From Reticulitermes lucifugus (lineage: Eukaryota > Arthropoda > Insecta > Blattodea > Rhinotermitidae), in the NCBI GenBank assembly GCA_026260175.1, contig JAKCWW010000080.1, positions 70,989-134,988 on the forward strand: a DNA stretch of 64,000 bases, read 5' to 3'. The notes below the pieces were generated by a model, which was not told the origin of the DNA, made no database searches, and worked only from the letters and a program-made list of their open reading frames with translations. Below, piece after piece: positions 1 to 10,957 of the stretch (within the stretch, counting starts at the first letter, position 1; every line of letters begins with the position of its first letter). The position numbers and the translations under genes are program-made.

Positions 1-63
1 ATTCGAACCCACGATCCTAGTAAGCGAGCGGCCGCAGATCCACGCCTTAGACCGCACGGCCAC
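1..63 (-). mobile_element. tRNA-Leu-like SINE (family A), head fragment cut by window edge
   Basis: The reverse complement begins GTGGCCGTGCGGTCTAAGGC and ends in a B-box-like GGGTTCGAAT at base 1, so it is the tRNA-like head of the same SINE that starts at 91 on the other strand. Only the head lies inside the window and the rest would continue to the left. It differs at roughly seven of 63 positions from the facing copy, so it is an independent copy and not a recent perfect duplication. Confidence 0.75.
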
Positions 64-90
64 AAATTTATACAGCATAGGGCGAAAAAG

Positions 91-360
91 GGCCGATCCA
101 GTGGCCGTGCGATCTAAGGCGTGGGTCTTCGGTCGCTAGCTTGCTAGGATCGTGGGTTCGAATCCCACCGGGGCATGGATGTTTGTCTCTTGTGAGTGTT
201 GTGTGTTGTTGTCAGGTAGAGGCCTCTGCGTCGAGCAGGTCCCTCGTCCAGTGGAGTCCTACCGAATGTGGTGTGTCTCTCAGTGTGATCAAAAGAACTT
301 AAAACCTCGACACTGAAACGGGAAAACCGGAGTAGGTAGAAGAGGACGACTTAAAAAAAA
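91..360 (+). mobile_element. tRNA-Leu-like SINE (family A), near full-length
   Basis: A tRNA-derived short interspersed element. The head has a D-arm/A-box segment GGCCGTGCGATCTAAGGC (103-120) and a perfect B-box GGTTCGAATCC (155-165). The phrase GGTCTAAGGCG, in the version seen in the other copies, together with the spacing to the B-box, resembles a long-variable-arm tRNA such as tRNA-Leu. A tRNA-unrelated body follows (GTTTGTCTCTTGTGAGTGTT at 181-200), ending in an A-rich tail near 352-361. Sister copies lie at 5074-5315 and 12095-12337. Pol III transcription is inferred from family knowledge. Confidence 0.85.
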
Positions 361-371
361 AGGAATACATA

Positions 372-735
372 GCACTAACTATAACTAAATAACTAATTAT
401 TTAAATAAGTGACTAACCCACTAAATAAGTAACTAATCAACCAGCTAACTTTTTCAGGCATAGTCCCTCTTTAGAAGCCAATAGCTCATCAATTACTCAA
501 GAAATTTCCGGCATTACATACTCGTAGAACCCGAAGACTCATTCCCTTCCATGTGCACAAAAGTCCTTCTATTCCGAGCCTGTCCACACCCGCACATCTT
601 ATTTATTTGAAATCCGTTTAAATATCCTCCCGTAGACACCTCCGTCTTCCCAAAGAGTCTCCTTCCTTGACGTGATCCCAACAATGCCCTGTACTTATTT
701 TTCTTCCATCGTATGCGAGAATTTCCCTTCATATT
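372..735 (-). mobile_element. LINE 3' fragment (non-LTR retrotransposon), minus strand
   Basis: Read on the minus strand, 514-732 gives a frame starting MKGNSRIRWKKNKYRALLG, alignable with the C-terminal segment of the LINE reverse transcriptase seen elsewhere in this window (pattern RMRW..., YRVLLG, GKRPLGRPR, NLRVP). The shared 3' UTR block follows (TCTTGA..., then TCTAAAGAGGGACT), ending in a simple-sequence tail of TTAG/TTAC units at 372-440. The same tail is found at 39208-39235. It is heavily decayed and 5'-truncated, as is usual after target-primed reverse transcription. Confidence 0.75.
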
Positions 736-739
736 ATTT

Positions 740-3386
740 AGTTTTTATTCCAAAACGGGACGTTATGATCTAAGAAGAGGTATCATTTCCTAAATGACAA
801 ATAGTGTAATTACTGTCTCAAATGCTGGTTGTAATTTTATCCACCTCTATAATCCTCAGATCATAATGAATTTACCCTCATTTATGCAATGTATATTAGA
901 ATATGTTATTATGACAGGAGACATGACAACTGCTGCAGGTGGAAGCTACAAGATTAAGGAAATTGTCAGGTGCTTGTTACTGAACGTAGACTGATTATGT
1001 TTATTACTTACAGAATATTAACTTAGTATGTTCTCAATATCGTAAATTGCTTAAAAGCACAGCTTAATAAATTTTAATCCTTAATCAATTTTATAGAAAT
1101 TTGCGCTTATTTTCTTTTGAATCTGATATCCATTCCTTTTACTACTCAATTAATAGATCTAAATGATCTTTCAAAATTTCCTATGTCTGTACTCACTATG
1201 ATATTCCTGTCTGCTAAATTTGTTGACAATAAATAAGAAATTTATTCTTTGTACTCTAGTAGGTAATAACACGGCTTTGAAACTGTCATTCACAATTTCG
1301 CAAAGTTGCGATAAGTGACTAATAGGTTAGTTACAATTGTATCTCTATCTATCCTTCCGTCCGTCCGTCCGCATGGAGCAACTACAATGTCAATGGAGAG
1401 ATTTCCGTGAACATTTGTAATGGTGTTTACTATAATCTGTCGAGAAAACACAAGTACCATTAAAATCTGACGAAAGGAAGAGGAGGTACTTTACAAGAAG
1501 ACCTACGTACTTATAACCAATTTGGTTACTGACGTTACCACTTTTGTCTTCAATGGTAACAAATAAAAATATGAAGCAATGGACAATAATATGTTTCAAT
1601 CTCACTTATTCCTACCTGCAATGTACGTGATGCAAAATCAAGAAAAATTATAGAATTAAAAACAATTATTAATATTTCTTAATTACGCTTAGCAACATGA
1701 AGTGGATCAATTATGACTATACCTTCAAATTCAGTACTAAATAGTATTTTAAGTCAGATATTACACAATATTTCGAAGGGACGAAAAATTGATGTTATAT
1801 AAAACGGATAAATTTAACACAATATTCACCCTAACAAATAAATAATAATTGAGCTTTGTAGGAAATATAATAGCTAGTTTCTATAAGAATATTAATAATA
1901 GTAATAGTTTTAATACTTTTAAAATTGTAAATAACAGTAACAATGTAACTACGGTGGATGAAATCTTATAAAAATCTGACTGCAGTCCTCGATCCAAAGA
2001 GAATAATAAGCCTCAAAGTTACTTTATAATATATTACCTCTCCTTTTTCGCTACTGAATCTTTAAAATGCTAGGTATTGTTGACACAACAAGTAACAACT
2101 TTTTTCTTACATAAAAGGGGAAAGTATAGATAGAAACTCATTTATTTCCCGAGGTATAGTATAAATTTTACTGAGCCGATTTCACAAATCTCACAACTGA
2201 TTAAATGCTATGACCATATGGGAAGATTCCAAGACGCTAAGATTCGAACAAGCCCCAACGTTAAGTTATATTCACATTTATTTTCTAGTCTAAATATTTT
2301 CTTTCTCCTTATTTTAAAGCGCAGTGTTTTCCTTTAGTTGCTTATGAATATGACAATTTCTGAACTTCAGAGTAATCTTTGCGTTTGTTTACTACATGTC
2401 TTATTTTTACTTAGGCGGATTATACATGCTTGTAGGTCTTTAAATTCACCGATTTCTTGTCCATGGTCACAGATTAAATCCACTTCAAAAGAAAATATTT
2501 AATGCACGTATAATTTAATTCTTCGTGTGCTGGTGTCACGTTTCCATTCGCTCAGAGTTTTAATTCAATATTTTTTCTAACATATGCCGAACGCCATCAA
2601 ACAATGCCAGATTCCCTTTCATTTTACTTATTTGAAATGTTTCACGGATCCAGCTTATCGTGACATAATTTTATTAGTCATATTTATGTACTGCTGAGAC
2701 ATCGGTCCCAGAATCACATTTTGAAGAACTAAAGTGCAAATCGCCGTTTAATAAACAGCACACCGTATTATGAAAGCGCAGGGGGAGTGGAAGTATTGCC
2801 GTTCGCATTTTTGACCTTTGCTCTAGATGGAGATTAGTACGCTGTTTCACCTCCCTGCTAGTTCAGGCCCGGGGGAATAGCCGCCGGTACGCCATGAAAA
2901 TTAGACTGGATGAAAACCAAGGCGGATTGGACGCCTTAGAAAATAAATTAACCTCTTGCTCCTACATGGAATACACCACAATTGTTCTATTATTCAAGGG
3001 GTAGACTAGTCACTTTTCTAACTATAATATTCCGCCTACTCTAACTGAAATATTGCTGTGATTATTATATCACAACACCGTACCGTGTTTTACTATATAT
3101 TTCTATAGTAGAAATGAGCATAATAATAAACTCGAAGTACTATTTGAAACATCTTGTTAATATTATATGTAAATACCACAGAAACAGGAAGATTGATCTA
3201 CAAGCACTAACCGCTACTTGGCAGGACTCTAGTGTCGTGGTTTGGGCAGTTCCTGCTGCAGCAGTCATTGCGTCTACGTAGGTTCGAAATGGAGCAAACT
3301 GAGAAGGTGAAGGAGTGTCAAGGAATGTGTTACCAGTATTGATACACAGGGGCTAGAGTGCTGACAGCCTTAAGATAATTTACATA
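740..3386. other. AT-rich intergenic DNA, no gene recognised
   Basis: I see no credible coding region or named repeat here apart from a short TCCG/CCGT microsatellite at about 1341-1371. Two locally GC-richer patches (about 2770-2935 and 3200-3345) stand out, but their frames are short and match nothing I know. The only frames here are short (66 and 71 codons) and compositionally ordinary. Confidence 0.6.
1341..1371 (+). repeat. TCTA/TCCG tetranucleotide microsatellite
   Basis: A short compound run of ATCT units passing into TCCG units, about three and a half of the latter. No further structure. Confidence 0.8.
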
Positions 3387-3793
3387 ACCCTTAGGGCACA
3401 ATGAGGAGCCTCGTGATCTTTTCTCTTCACAAAGTATTATCTTGGTAATCAAATAAAGAATAATAAAATGGGGGTGGGGCGTATGGTACGTATGGGGGAG
3501 AGCGCAGGCGCATATAGGATTTTAATGGGGAAACCTGAAGGAAAGAGGCAACTTTGAAGACCTAGGCGTAAATGGAATGATAATGTTAAAATAGATCTTA
3601 AAGAAATTTGCTGGAAAGACGTGGACTGGAGTGCTATACCGCAGCGTTATAACAAGTGGCGGCCGCTTTTAAAAGCGATAATGAATATTTGGGTTCCCTA
3701 AAATGTGGGTAAATTTGACTAGCTGAGGAACTGTTAGCTTTTTAAGAAGGTATCTCTTCCATGGAGTCAGTCAGATAGTTAGCCCTTTGTGCT
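3387..3793 (+). mobile_element. LINE 3' fragment (RT C-terminus plus 3' UTR)
   Basis: Frame fragments read HNEEPRDLFSSQSIILVIK near 3402-3458, then a degraded MRWAGHVARM-like stretch, then GKPEGKR-like and RPRRKWNDNVKID-like pieces up to about 3600. The 3' UTR block (GACTAGCTGAGGAACTG, then AAGAAGG and CCATGGAGT) ends near 3793 in GTCAGTCAG. The reading frame shifts and contains stops. The copy starts in the middle of the C-terminal region, so it is strongly 5'-truncated. Confidence 0.8.
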
Positions 3794-4127
3794 GCACTGT
3801 AATACCTCTGCCTTTGATATAATGTTATTTAATAGCTAATAGATCAACGTAACAATGTGTCCCGGTAACGTTCTGAGCCAAAAGTTCTGAAAAATTTGTT
3901 ACTTGTATTATTATGTATTGAAGAGGAGTGTGCGTCCATATCACGAAATATCAGTTTCAGTTTTCTAAATCGGTTACGTTAAGGTACTAAAACACAAAAG
4001 ACTCTGGTTTAACGCCGATTCAGTAAGCATTTTGTCCAATTTTATTCGATCATTATTTTATAAGTCGAAGCTACTGATATTATTGAGAGCGTCGTTCAAT
4101 AAGACATAAAGAAATGAATAAAGAAAA

Positions 4128-4405
4128 AACGTAAGGCTAAATTTGTCCCTGTACAAGCCATGAAGGCTTGTGGTTTGGGTAAACGCATAGCTGCACTCAT
4201 TCTTAATCTTGGCACTAGATATAGGTGAGTGGGCACCTTCACGGCCCCGCCGCTTTACCTCAGGAAAGAACCCGGTTACCCACTGACTAGGAGGCTGAGC
4301 GGGCCCCAGAATCAGTCCGGACGCCTTGGAGAAGAGATAAATTTGATTCTGTCGGGATCCAAACACTTCATCGTCCAGCCCCTATCATAGTCGCTAATAA
4401 TTTAC
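4128..4405 (-). mobile_element. tRNA-derived SINE (family B), minus strand
   Basis: Aligns with 50564-50872 and 60218-60500 in order: a 3' end with AAGGTAAA...CCATGAAGGC, a centre with GTGAGTGGGCACCTTCAC, GGCCCCAGAATCAGTCCGGAC, and a tRNA-like head at the right edge whose reverse complement contains TAGCGACTATGATAGGGGC. It has fewer than 300 bp of recognisable sequence and is diverged from its sisters. The 102-codon minus frame across it is incidental. Confidence 0.7.
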
Positions 4406-4466
4406 GGTCTTGCCAGTCGCTGTGTAGATAAACGGATTTACTGCCAGTTTCATTAAATGAACTACG

Positions 4467-4492
4467 AATAAATAAATAAATAAATAAATAAT
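4467..4492 (+). repeat. (AAAT)n microsatellite
   Basis: About six and a half perfect AAAT units lying directly downstream of the family B SINE head. Confidence 0.9.
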
Positions 4493-4826
4493 TAAGCAAC
4501 TTTGCGATATCTCTAGCAGCACGGTCAGTACTTCGGAGATCTCAAACCTTATCGTCTTTGAATTTGAATGTGCCCTTTTTAGGCCCTGTTTACTCAGGTT
4601 TCACGCCTTGCGAGGTGCACTGAAAGAATTTTTGCAATATAGGCGGACGAAGATTAGAGTTCGAAAGTCGATTCATAGGTCTATATAAAAATAATTGTTT
4701 GAAGTGACTGAAAAAATTGCAAGCTGTTCGTTATACTGATTTTATTTTCAGACTTTTATAATGAAGTTCCGAGCAACACAAGAAGTCCGCTTCGATGTTC
4801 TAGCACTTTAATGACAGCGCACACGC

Positions 4827-4878
4827 ATGGGGATCGTACTGGCAGTGCTGTTGGCTGGTTCAGTTGCAGGCTGCCAAG
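4827..4878 (+). CDS. Candidate first coding exon: signal peptide followed by a splice donor
   Basis: Seen directly: an ATG at 4827 opens the peptide MGIVLAVLLAGSVAGCQ, a classic hydrophobic secretion signal with small residues (AGS-AG) near the end. The frame runs straight into CAAG|GTAATT, a good insect 5' splice site, which would give a phase-1 intron. Codons are GC-rich (ATC, GTA, CTG, GCA, GTG, CTG) against a background of roughly one third GC. A plausible 3' splice site (ATTTTATTTTCAG) ends at 4751, so an internal exon 4752-4878 with a short 5' UTR is possible. A TATAAAA-like stretch lies at about 4682-4690. Inference: the 5' part of a secreted-protein gene whose next exon lies beyond a long intron. 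I found no downstream exon. An upstream out-of-frame ATG at 4761, a weak Kozak context and the 17-codon length keep the confidence low. Confidence 0.3.
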
Positions 4879-5073
4879 GTAATTAATGGAATCGTGGCGA
4901 TGACCCTAGCAGATAACGCTGCTCGGGTTTGTAGTGGTGTCGGCCAAATACACATACAGGTTTTTCCTCAAACCTCGAATACGTTTTAATACTTCATATT
5001 TCACTGATTCATTGTAGCAACATTCACATATTCATTGATTCCAGGGCTATGTAAAGACACTATATTATATAAT

Positions 5074-5315
5074 AAGCCGATCCCAGTGGCCGCGCGGTCT
5101 AAGGCGTGGGTCTGCGGCCGCCCGCTTGTTGGGATTGCGTGTTCGAATCCCGCCGAGGCCATGGATATCTGTCTCTTGTGAGTGTTGTGTGTTGCCTGGC
5201 AGAGGTCTCTGCGACGGGCTGATTACTCGTCCAGAGGACTCCTACCGAGTGTGGTAAGTCTCAGTGTGATCGTGAAGTCTCGACAATGAAGAAGCCCTGG
5301 CAGAATAGGGAAGTC
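5074..5315 (+). mobile_element. tRNA-Leu-like SINE (family A)
   Basis: The head starts GCCGATCCCAGTGGCC and contains GCGGTCTAAGGCGTGGGTC and the B-box GTTCGAATCC (5141-5150). The body GATATCTGTCTCTTGTGAG matches the copy at 91-360 almost base for base. It ends in GCCCTGGCAGAATAGGGAAG near 5312. It is the best preserved of the three large copies here. Confidence 0.85.
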
Positions 5316-5834
5316 TCTAATGTTATTTTCTGAGTTACTGTATAGTGTAGTAGCCTGGCAAGGGGATGACCAAATTTGGGAGAATCACAGTGCCCAAGCT
5401 TCAGGATCAAACCCTGAAGATGAAGGCAGCATGTTTCTCTGAAATTGTGATATCCATCTACCTGATTTTATCACTGTGTTATAACCAAGGATACCACATT
5501 GTGTTATACCCTTGTTAGATTTTCAGATCTTATAAAGTTTAAAATTGCTTTGATTTTCAAATGAGGAAATCATAAAAAAACAAATGAAGTTATAAATGTT
5601 TTGGGATATAACAGTGCATCCATTGGTAAATAATTGCCAATATTTTAGAGGAGTTTCATGCCTCCATCACCATGGTCCAAGTAATATAAGAAGAGTGCCT
5701 ACTTGGGAAAATTTTCAACACCCACGTGGTCATTTATAACTTTGCAAAGAAGTTGCTGTCTCTTAAGTTTAGGAATTATATCTGTGTAGGCCTACTTTGC
5801 TAGACAGACAAATGCAAATTAGCAGATAGTATTG

Positions 5835-6310
5835 AGCGAAAACCTAAAAAGGAAAGTACAGAAAATCCATTGGCCGATACTAAGTGGTCTTTGCTAGAAA
5901 CAAATGCTGAGGAAATTAAATATATATGAATGTTTATATAGAAGGTAGGACACAATTACAACATAAAGTGGCTAATAAGTACTTCGAAAATACGGCAAAT
6001 TTTAACTACTTCCACACACAATATCAAAATTTCATTCATGAAAGATTTAAAGGTAGATTATATTTTGGGAATATTTGCTAGAATTTCGTTGAGAAGCTAC
6101 TGCCTTCTCTTCTGCTAATTAAAACAAATATTACGAGTAAAACACATACATAATTTCGCCTGCTGTTTTATATTGCTGCGTGACTTGATTTGTCACACTG
6201 AGGGAAGACTAAAGAATAAGGGTGTTACAAAAGGGAATACTGAGGAGAATACTGAACCTAACAAATGACGGAGGAAGTAAGAGGAAGCTTGAAAGAAGTG
6301 CATAAAGGCA
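5835..6310 (+). mobile_element. LINE internal fragment (reverse-transcriptase C-terminal half)
   Basis: Broken frames align with the segment of the LINE protein upstream of the pieces found elsewhere: NAEEIKYM near 5910, VEKLLPSLLLIK near 6090-6125 (family pattern VEKLLSSSLLSK), RLLFYIAA near 6157 (family LPVVLYGCETW), and REE-like and VLRRI-like segments at 6200-6260. The copy ends near 6310 before the usual C-terminus and 3' UTR, so it is truncated at both ends. Many frame breaks indicate age. Confidence 0.6.
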
Positions 6311-6771
6311 AATGTTATGATTTATACTTTACGGTCTTTATTATTAAATTGATAGTATTGAGGAGCAAACAAAACCTACTTGGGGTCTAAAATAACCGTA
6401 ATAATATTATTAATAAGAATTCATTTAAATTTTTATTTAAGTGCTGACTCAACAGCGTAAAGGCTAATTATGAAGTTAACAACAGTACAAAAGGAAGAAC
6501 AAAGAAGCAAAGAGAAACAAAGAGAAAAACCTTAGCAAATTCGGACACAAAGGAAAAGAAAGCAATAAAATTCTTTCAATACAATCAAGTTTAAAACAGA
6601 AAAAATAGACATTTGTAACAAGTACATTTGAAAATATTATCCGGATGTCTTAATTAAAAAATATAGTAAGTAAAAAGGCAATAAAAATAAGTCTAATAAG
6701 AAATGTAGTTTTAAAAATACAAGCTTCTGGAAGGATAATATTAGCAGCTGATGCATATATAGCAGAAAAAA

Positions 6772-6813
6772 TATTAATAGTAATAATAATAATAGTAATA
6801 ACAATAATAATAA
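6772..6813 (+). repeat. (TAA)n microsatellite, interrupted
   Basis: TAA units with three interruptions. Read on the minus strand they create a poly-leucine run, which explains the 71-codon frame there (6637-6852); that frame is not a gene. Confidence 0.9.
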
Positions 6814-7465
6814 CTTTAAGAAAAAACATGTTCCCCTGAATTTCAATAACATTAAGCTTAATATTAAAAAAAGATTCTATAAAGTTAAGTTTTAAACATA
6901 GGACAAAGGAAGGTAAATACGTTTTTAAATTAAACGAGTAAAACGAAATTTAGAATTATTGAACACAACTTTAGATTTAAGATGTAAATATCGATTAATT
7001 AACCAATCAAAGAACTTTCTTCTGAATTCTATTTTGTGTGTCAGGCTAAATGAAACTCGATATCCCAAATGATAAACATGTCTGTGTATATACGTATATG
7101 TACAACAAAGGACACATACATACAAGTTCAAGCACGCACACATGCAGACTTAAACACAAACCCGCCGAACCGAAAATTACATTGCACAATTTTCCGCCTG
7201 GCTGGGAAGGCCCAGTTGCACAGGCAGCGAGTCCTTGCTCAGGACAGACAACGCACAGTATGATGTAGCATCCCATTGCAATCTCTTCTTTCCTTCCACC
7301 TTCATCTCTGTTTGGAGCTGACAGGTACTGGCAACAAATCTCCCATCTGGGAAACAATTAAATTTTATTCTATATCTCTGTACGACAAAACTCTTTAAAA
7401 CGCTGCGTATGGTGATTTCTTGCCTGCGGGAAGCTATGTTTAGCAAGCTTTACTTACTGTGTAAA

Positions 7466-7507
7466 GCAGTCCACAAATTATACTTTTGTCGGTCAGTTGT
7501 GGACTGC
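7466..7507. repeat. Perfect 11-bp inverted repeat (hairpin)
   Basis: GCAGTCCACAA at 7466-7476 and TTGTGGACTGC at 7497-7507 are exact reverse complements separated by 20 bases. Transcribed, this would form a stable stem with a moderate loop. No flanking repeat family was recognised. Confidence 0.7.
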
Positions 7508-7895
7508 AGATTTACCAGTTTTCTACCCACGTAACTGACAGTGGCCGTCATTTCAAACAATAGAATATCTAAATAGCTAGTCCTATGAATGTGGTCATGC
7601 AAATTTGAACTGGGAAATACAGACACTCCACAACTTACGTAATTTCAGATTTAGGAAATTGTAAAAATTGAAGAAATTAACAAAATATCATTTTTTAAAA
7701 CGCTCGCCGACTTTGTCCTTACGTGAGTGAGAGCGCAATGAGACGAAAGTGGCAGACGAATACTGCTGGGCGATAACACAGGGGGTGGGGCGGTCATGCT
7801 GTGGCCGATCAATTCCCAGTGTGTTGGAGACTGGCTTCCAACTGGACTCTGTTGTATACACACATATACTTGACCATATGTAGCTATCTTCATTT

Positions 7896-7926
7896 CCGAC
7901 ATGCGCAAAATTCGACTTCCATCAGG
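7896..7926 (-). ncRNA. Possible decayed hammerhead-like motif
   Basis: On the minus strand CTGATG is followed about 20 bases later by CATGTCGG, the same order and similar spacing as the better motif at 23871-23905. The GAAA segment is not intact. Treated as a remnant at most. Confidence 0.2.
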
Positions 7927-10900
7927 CTTTCCGGAAAGCAACTATTGAGTATTTCGGTGAATGTCTGTACCTGAAAGAACGCTTTGTGGAGAGTTGGCTG
8001 TTCACAATGGTATGTACCGAAATTCCATTAGATAATTTTATAGAGCGTATCTATTACTTTATTGAGAAAAACATACGGATTCTGACTAAACAATTTGATC
8101 CCTGTTAAAAATGTAGGGCTAAACTCTTTCGTGTTATGAAAGGTTCCAGGCAGTAGTCGTTACCACGAATATTTTTTTTTTCTTCGAACATTCGAAACGT
8201 CTTTACACATTACAAGTCTCGGTTCTCTGAATCGAATGGCAATCAAAATTATTGTTTCACCTGAAGTTCATCAACGATTTCTTAAGTCTCTTCGAAAAAT
8301 CTTGGAACCAAAGACTGTAGAATAAAATAAGGAAATACTCGTACTTACACTGTGTCTGATGAGGCAGCACACACTGTGTGTAGAGAATATGAAAGGAAGA
8401 TCATTAAGCTCTAAAGATTACAGACATAAACACCTATCTGTCATTATTGAAGGATAATCAACCGTAAGCACAACATCCCCATGCTTCTAGCAAAATATAT
8501 CGTGTATTTATTACGTGAGTAAAGTTATTCTAATAATTGATGATATATCAGACAGCCGTCGTTATGAAGCAGTGAACAGGCACCTAGGCTTTTGTTGGCA
8601 TTGCAGCTTAGTATTTTGCCGATAAAATCTATAAATTTCTCTGAAGTTAAAATGTAATAACATATTATGAGTCGTAATATCTATATTAAAGGACAAATTG
8701 AAGGTTCTTCTGTGCAAATAATAGCTAGAAGCCCTGTTTATTAGAGTGTGAGTATTGTCTTAACCATGTCTTATAACGGGGCTCTTTATAGTAATTTATG
8801 AAAAATAATTTTTATAAATTGATATAGACCGGCCGGAAAGTTTCTTACATATTATGGGAACACAAATTTCGAAAATTCACCCGGAGATAATTTACAGCCT
8901 TTTAGGTCCTCCGGACTTCTCCTCAGACTTTGAAGCAAACACTTCTGTCGGTATTTTGCAGGATGTATACGTTGTTCCACTGTGGATGGCCGGTACTGGC
9001 CGAAACAAATAGTAATACTGTTTTGTTGTATTTTGTATTACATTGTGCACCTTTTGGTTGGTTTTATTGTAATTATTTGTGATAGCATCTCAAAGAATTT
9101 AGTATACACTTCCTCTGTCTTCCATTAGATACTGGGATTCATCAGTCACATTTATCATACGATGTCAATTATTCTCTGTAGTTGTGCAATTTCTTTAAAT
9201 TCTACCAAATTATTTGCAATATAAATAACAAAAGAAGCAATCGGAGGAATTACGTGACCTTTGCCGTCTCATTACAACGAGTCTCTTTGAAAGACACTTT
9301 AAGAACTTAGTACAAAATAAATTGAAAAATACCTTGTTAAGTAATAATTTATTCTACATTTGTCCTTCACACCTTTACTTTTAACACGCGTTCGTAGTCA
9401 AGCACAATAGGTTTTCTTTAAGAGAAGATACAGAGAAACATAATTGTTTGATGTTAAACCTGATTCTGATGAGCTGCATTAATTTTACCACTTTTATTAC
9501 AGCAAATTACAGGTCTTATAGTGTGCACAACCGTGCTAATTCTCTCTTTAATCTTTGTGGCCACAAACTTTGGCTACTGCAGAAATTTAATTATTTCTGC
9601 AAGAAGGTATTTTATTTTGTGATTTTTAAGATTAACACTTGGGCTCTATATAAATGAGCATTTTCTTAAATTAACCCTCTCATCAAATGTAAGTTTACCC
9701 GGGTTTCTGATACAAAACATTGTGCATTTTAAAAGTTATGGCGCGTTCATAATTATAGGACTTAAAGGATTTGTGATTATAAGTACTGGTAAGGGCTACG
9801 TGAAACTAAAGTGTCTGGTTGAATAAATTTTAAAGATAGGTGTTATGTGATATCTTAGAATTAGTGCAGGTTTACCTGGAATTATAGTCAGACATTTAGA
9901 CTATAATGTCTGATAACTATTCGGAAGGTGTCACTACGTGAACTATCTGCTCTAATATCAGCATTAGGTCGGAAATTCTTCATTGTCAGAAAAATATGTG
10001 ATAGATTTTGGGGAGCGTTTCGGAAGCAGTCTCTGTTTTAGTATGCGGTTGGGCATTCTTCATTGTTTTAAGTATACACTTATGTTATGTAGGACGTTTC
10101 GGGTGTCATCTCTCTTCCTGTCTTTTGATGATCGGTTTTCTTTATGCAGAATATTTCAAAAGTTGCTTTACCGAAAATACAAGGAAACACTTATAAAGCA
10201 ATTTATTTAAATAATACTGTAGTATAATATTTATTCGGAATTCAGAGCCATACTGCGAAATACCCGAAAACGAGAGGGAAGCCTACAGAAACACGTCTTA
10301 ACAGGTTTAAACTGGTTTTAACTCTGGTTGCATTTTGTAGGCTGTGGCATTATAGCTTTCTTCTCCGTAAAGTGACTTGTGGAACACAGTGTAAATACTG
10401 ACATGAGACTTCATTATTTGTTTCTTCCCTGTCTCCTTCGATCTTAACTACCGCGACAGGAATGACTGGAAGTAATATGATGAAATTTCCACTTATTCAG
10501 TCAATGAAACAAAAGTTTTATATTTTTGGTGTTTCAACCACTTGCATTATTGCAAGACTCTCTAAGTGATGACAATGTCAATGACACCTCACAAGTTTGC
10601 ACGTCCGCCATGTTGTTAATACTGGTTTAAGATACAAACAATAAAAAAGTTGAGGTGGTTTAGAATGGTGTGAATTCCATGCTCAATTTTAAAGGGATAA
10701 GTCATTTGGCTAAAAACGTGACAGGAAAGCCACACACATAGTAATTACATGAACAAACAATTTTTTCGTTAAGAAAAAGTATTTAAAAAAATGAGTGTAT
10801 TTTAGATAACACGCATTGTGCAATTTCGAAATATAAGGTTTCCAGTGCGTTGATATTAAAGGTTTTGGTTTACAGGGTTGTTAGGCTGAATAGCAGAGTT

Positions 10901-10957
10901 GCCCGATTTCTCAAGTTCTAAATATATTTACAAACTTCTACAATTTTCTCGAGAGCC

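Larger units (their letters stand above)
6320..10957. other. AT-rich intergenic DNA with minor motifs
   Basis: No gene is recognised. The stretch holds a TAA microsatellite (6772-6813), a short perfect hairpin (7466-7507) and a GC-richer island (about 7690-7850) containing a GC-box-like GGGGTGGGGCGG. There is also a decayed hammerhead-like motif on the minus strand (7896-7926). From 7950 to 10957 I see nothing beyond AT-rich sequence with short random frames. Confidence 0.55.

Noticed and set aside
4058-4366. 102-codon minus frame
   Set aside because: Lies across a family B SINE and contains no independent motif.
6637-6852. Poly-leucine membrane-like peptide on the minus strand
   Set aside because: Arises from the TAA microsatellite; no conservation expected.
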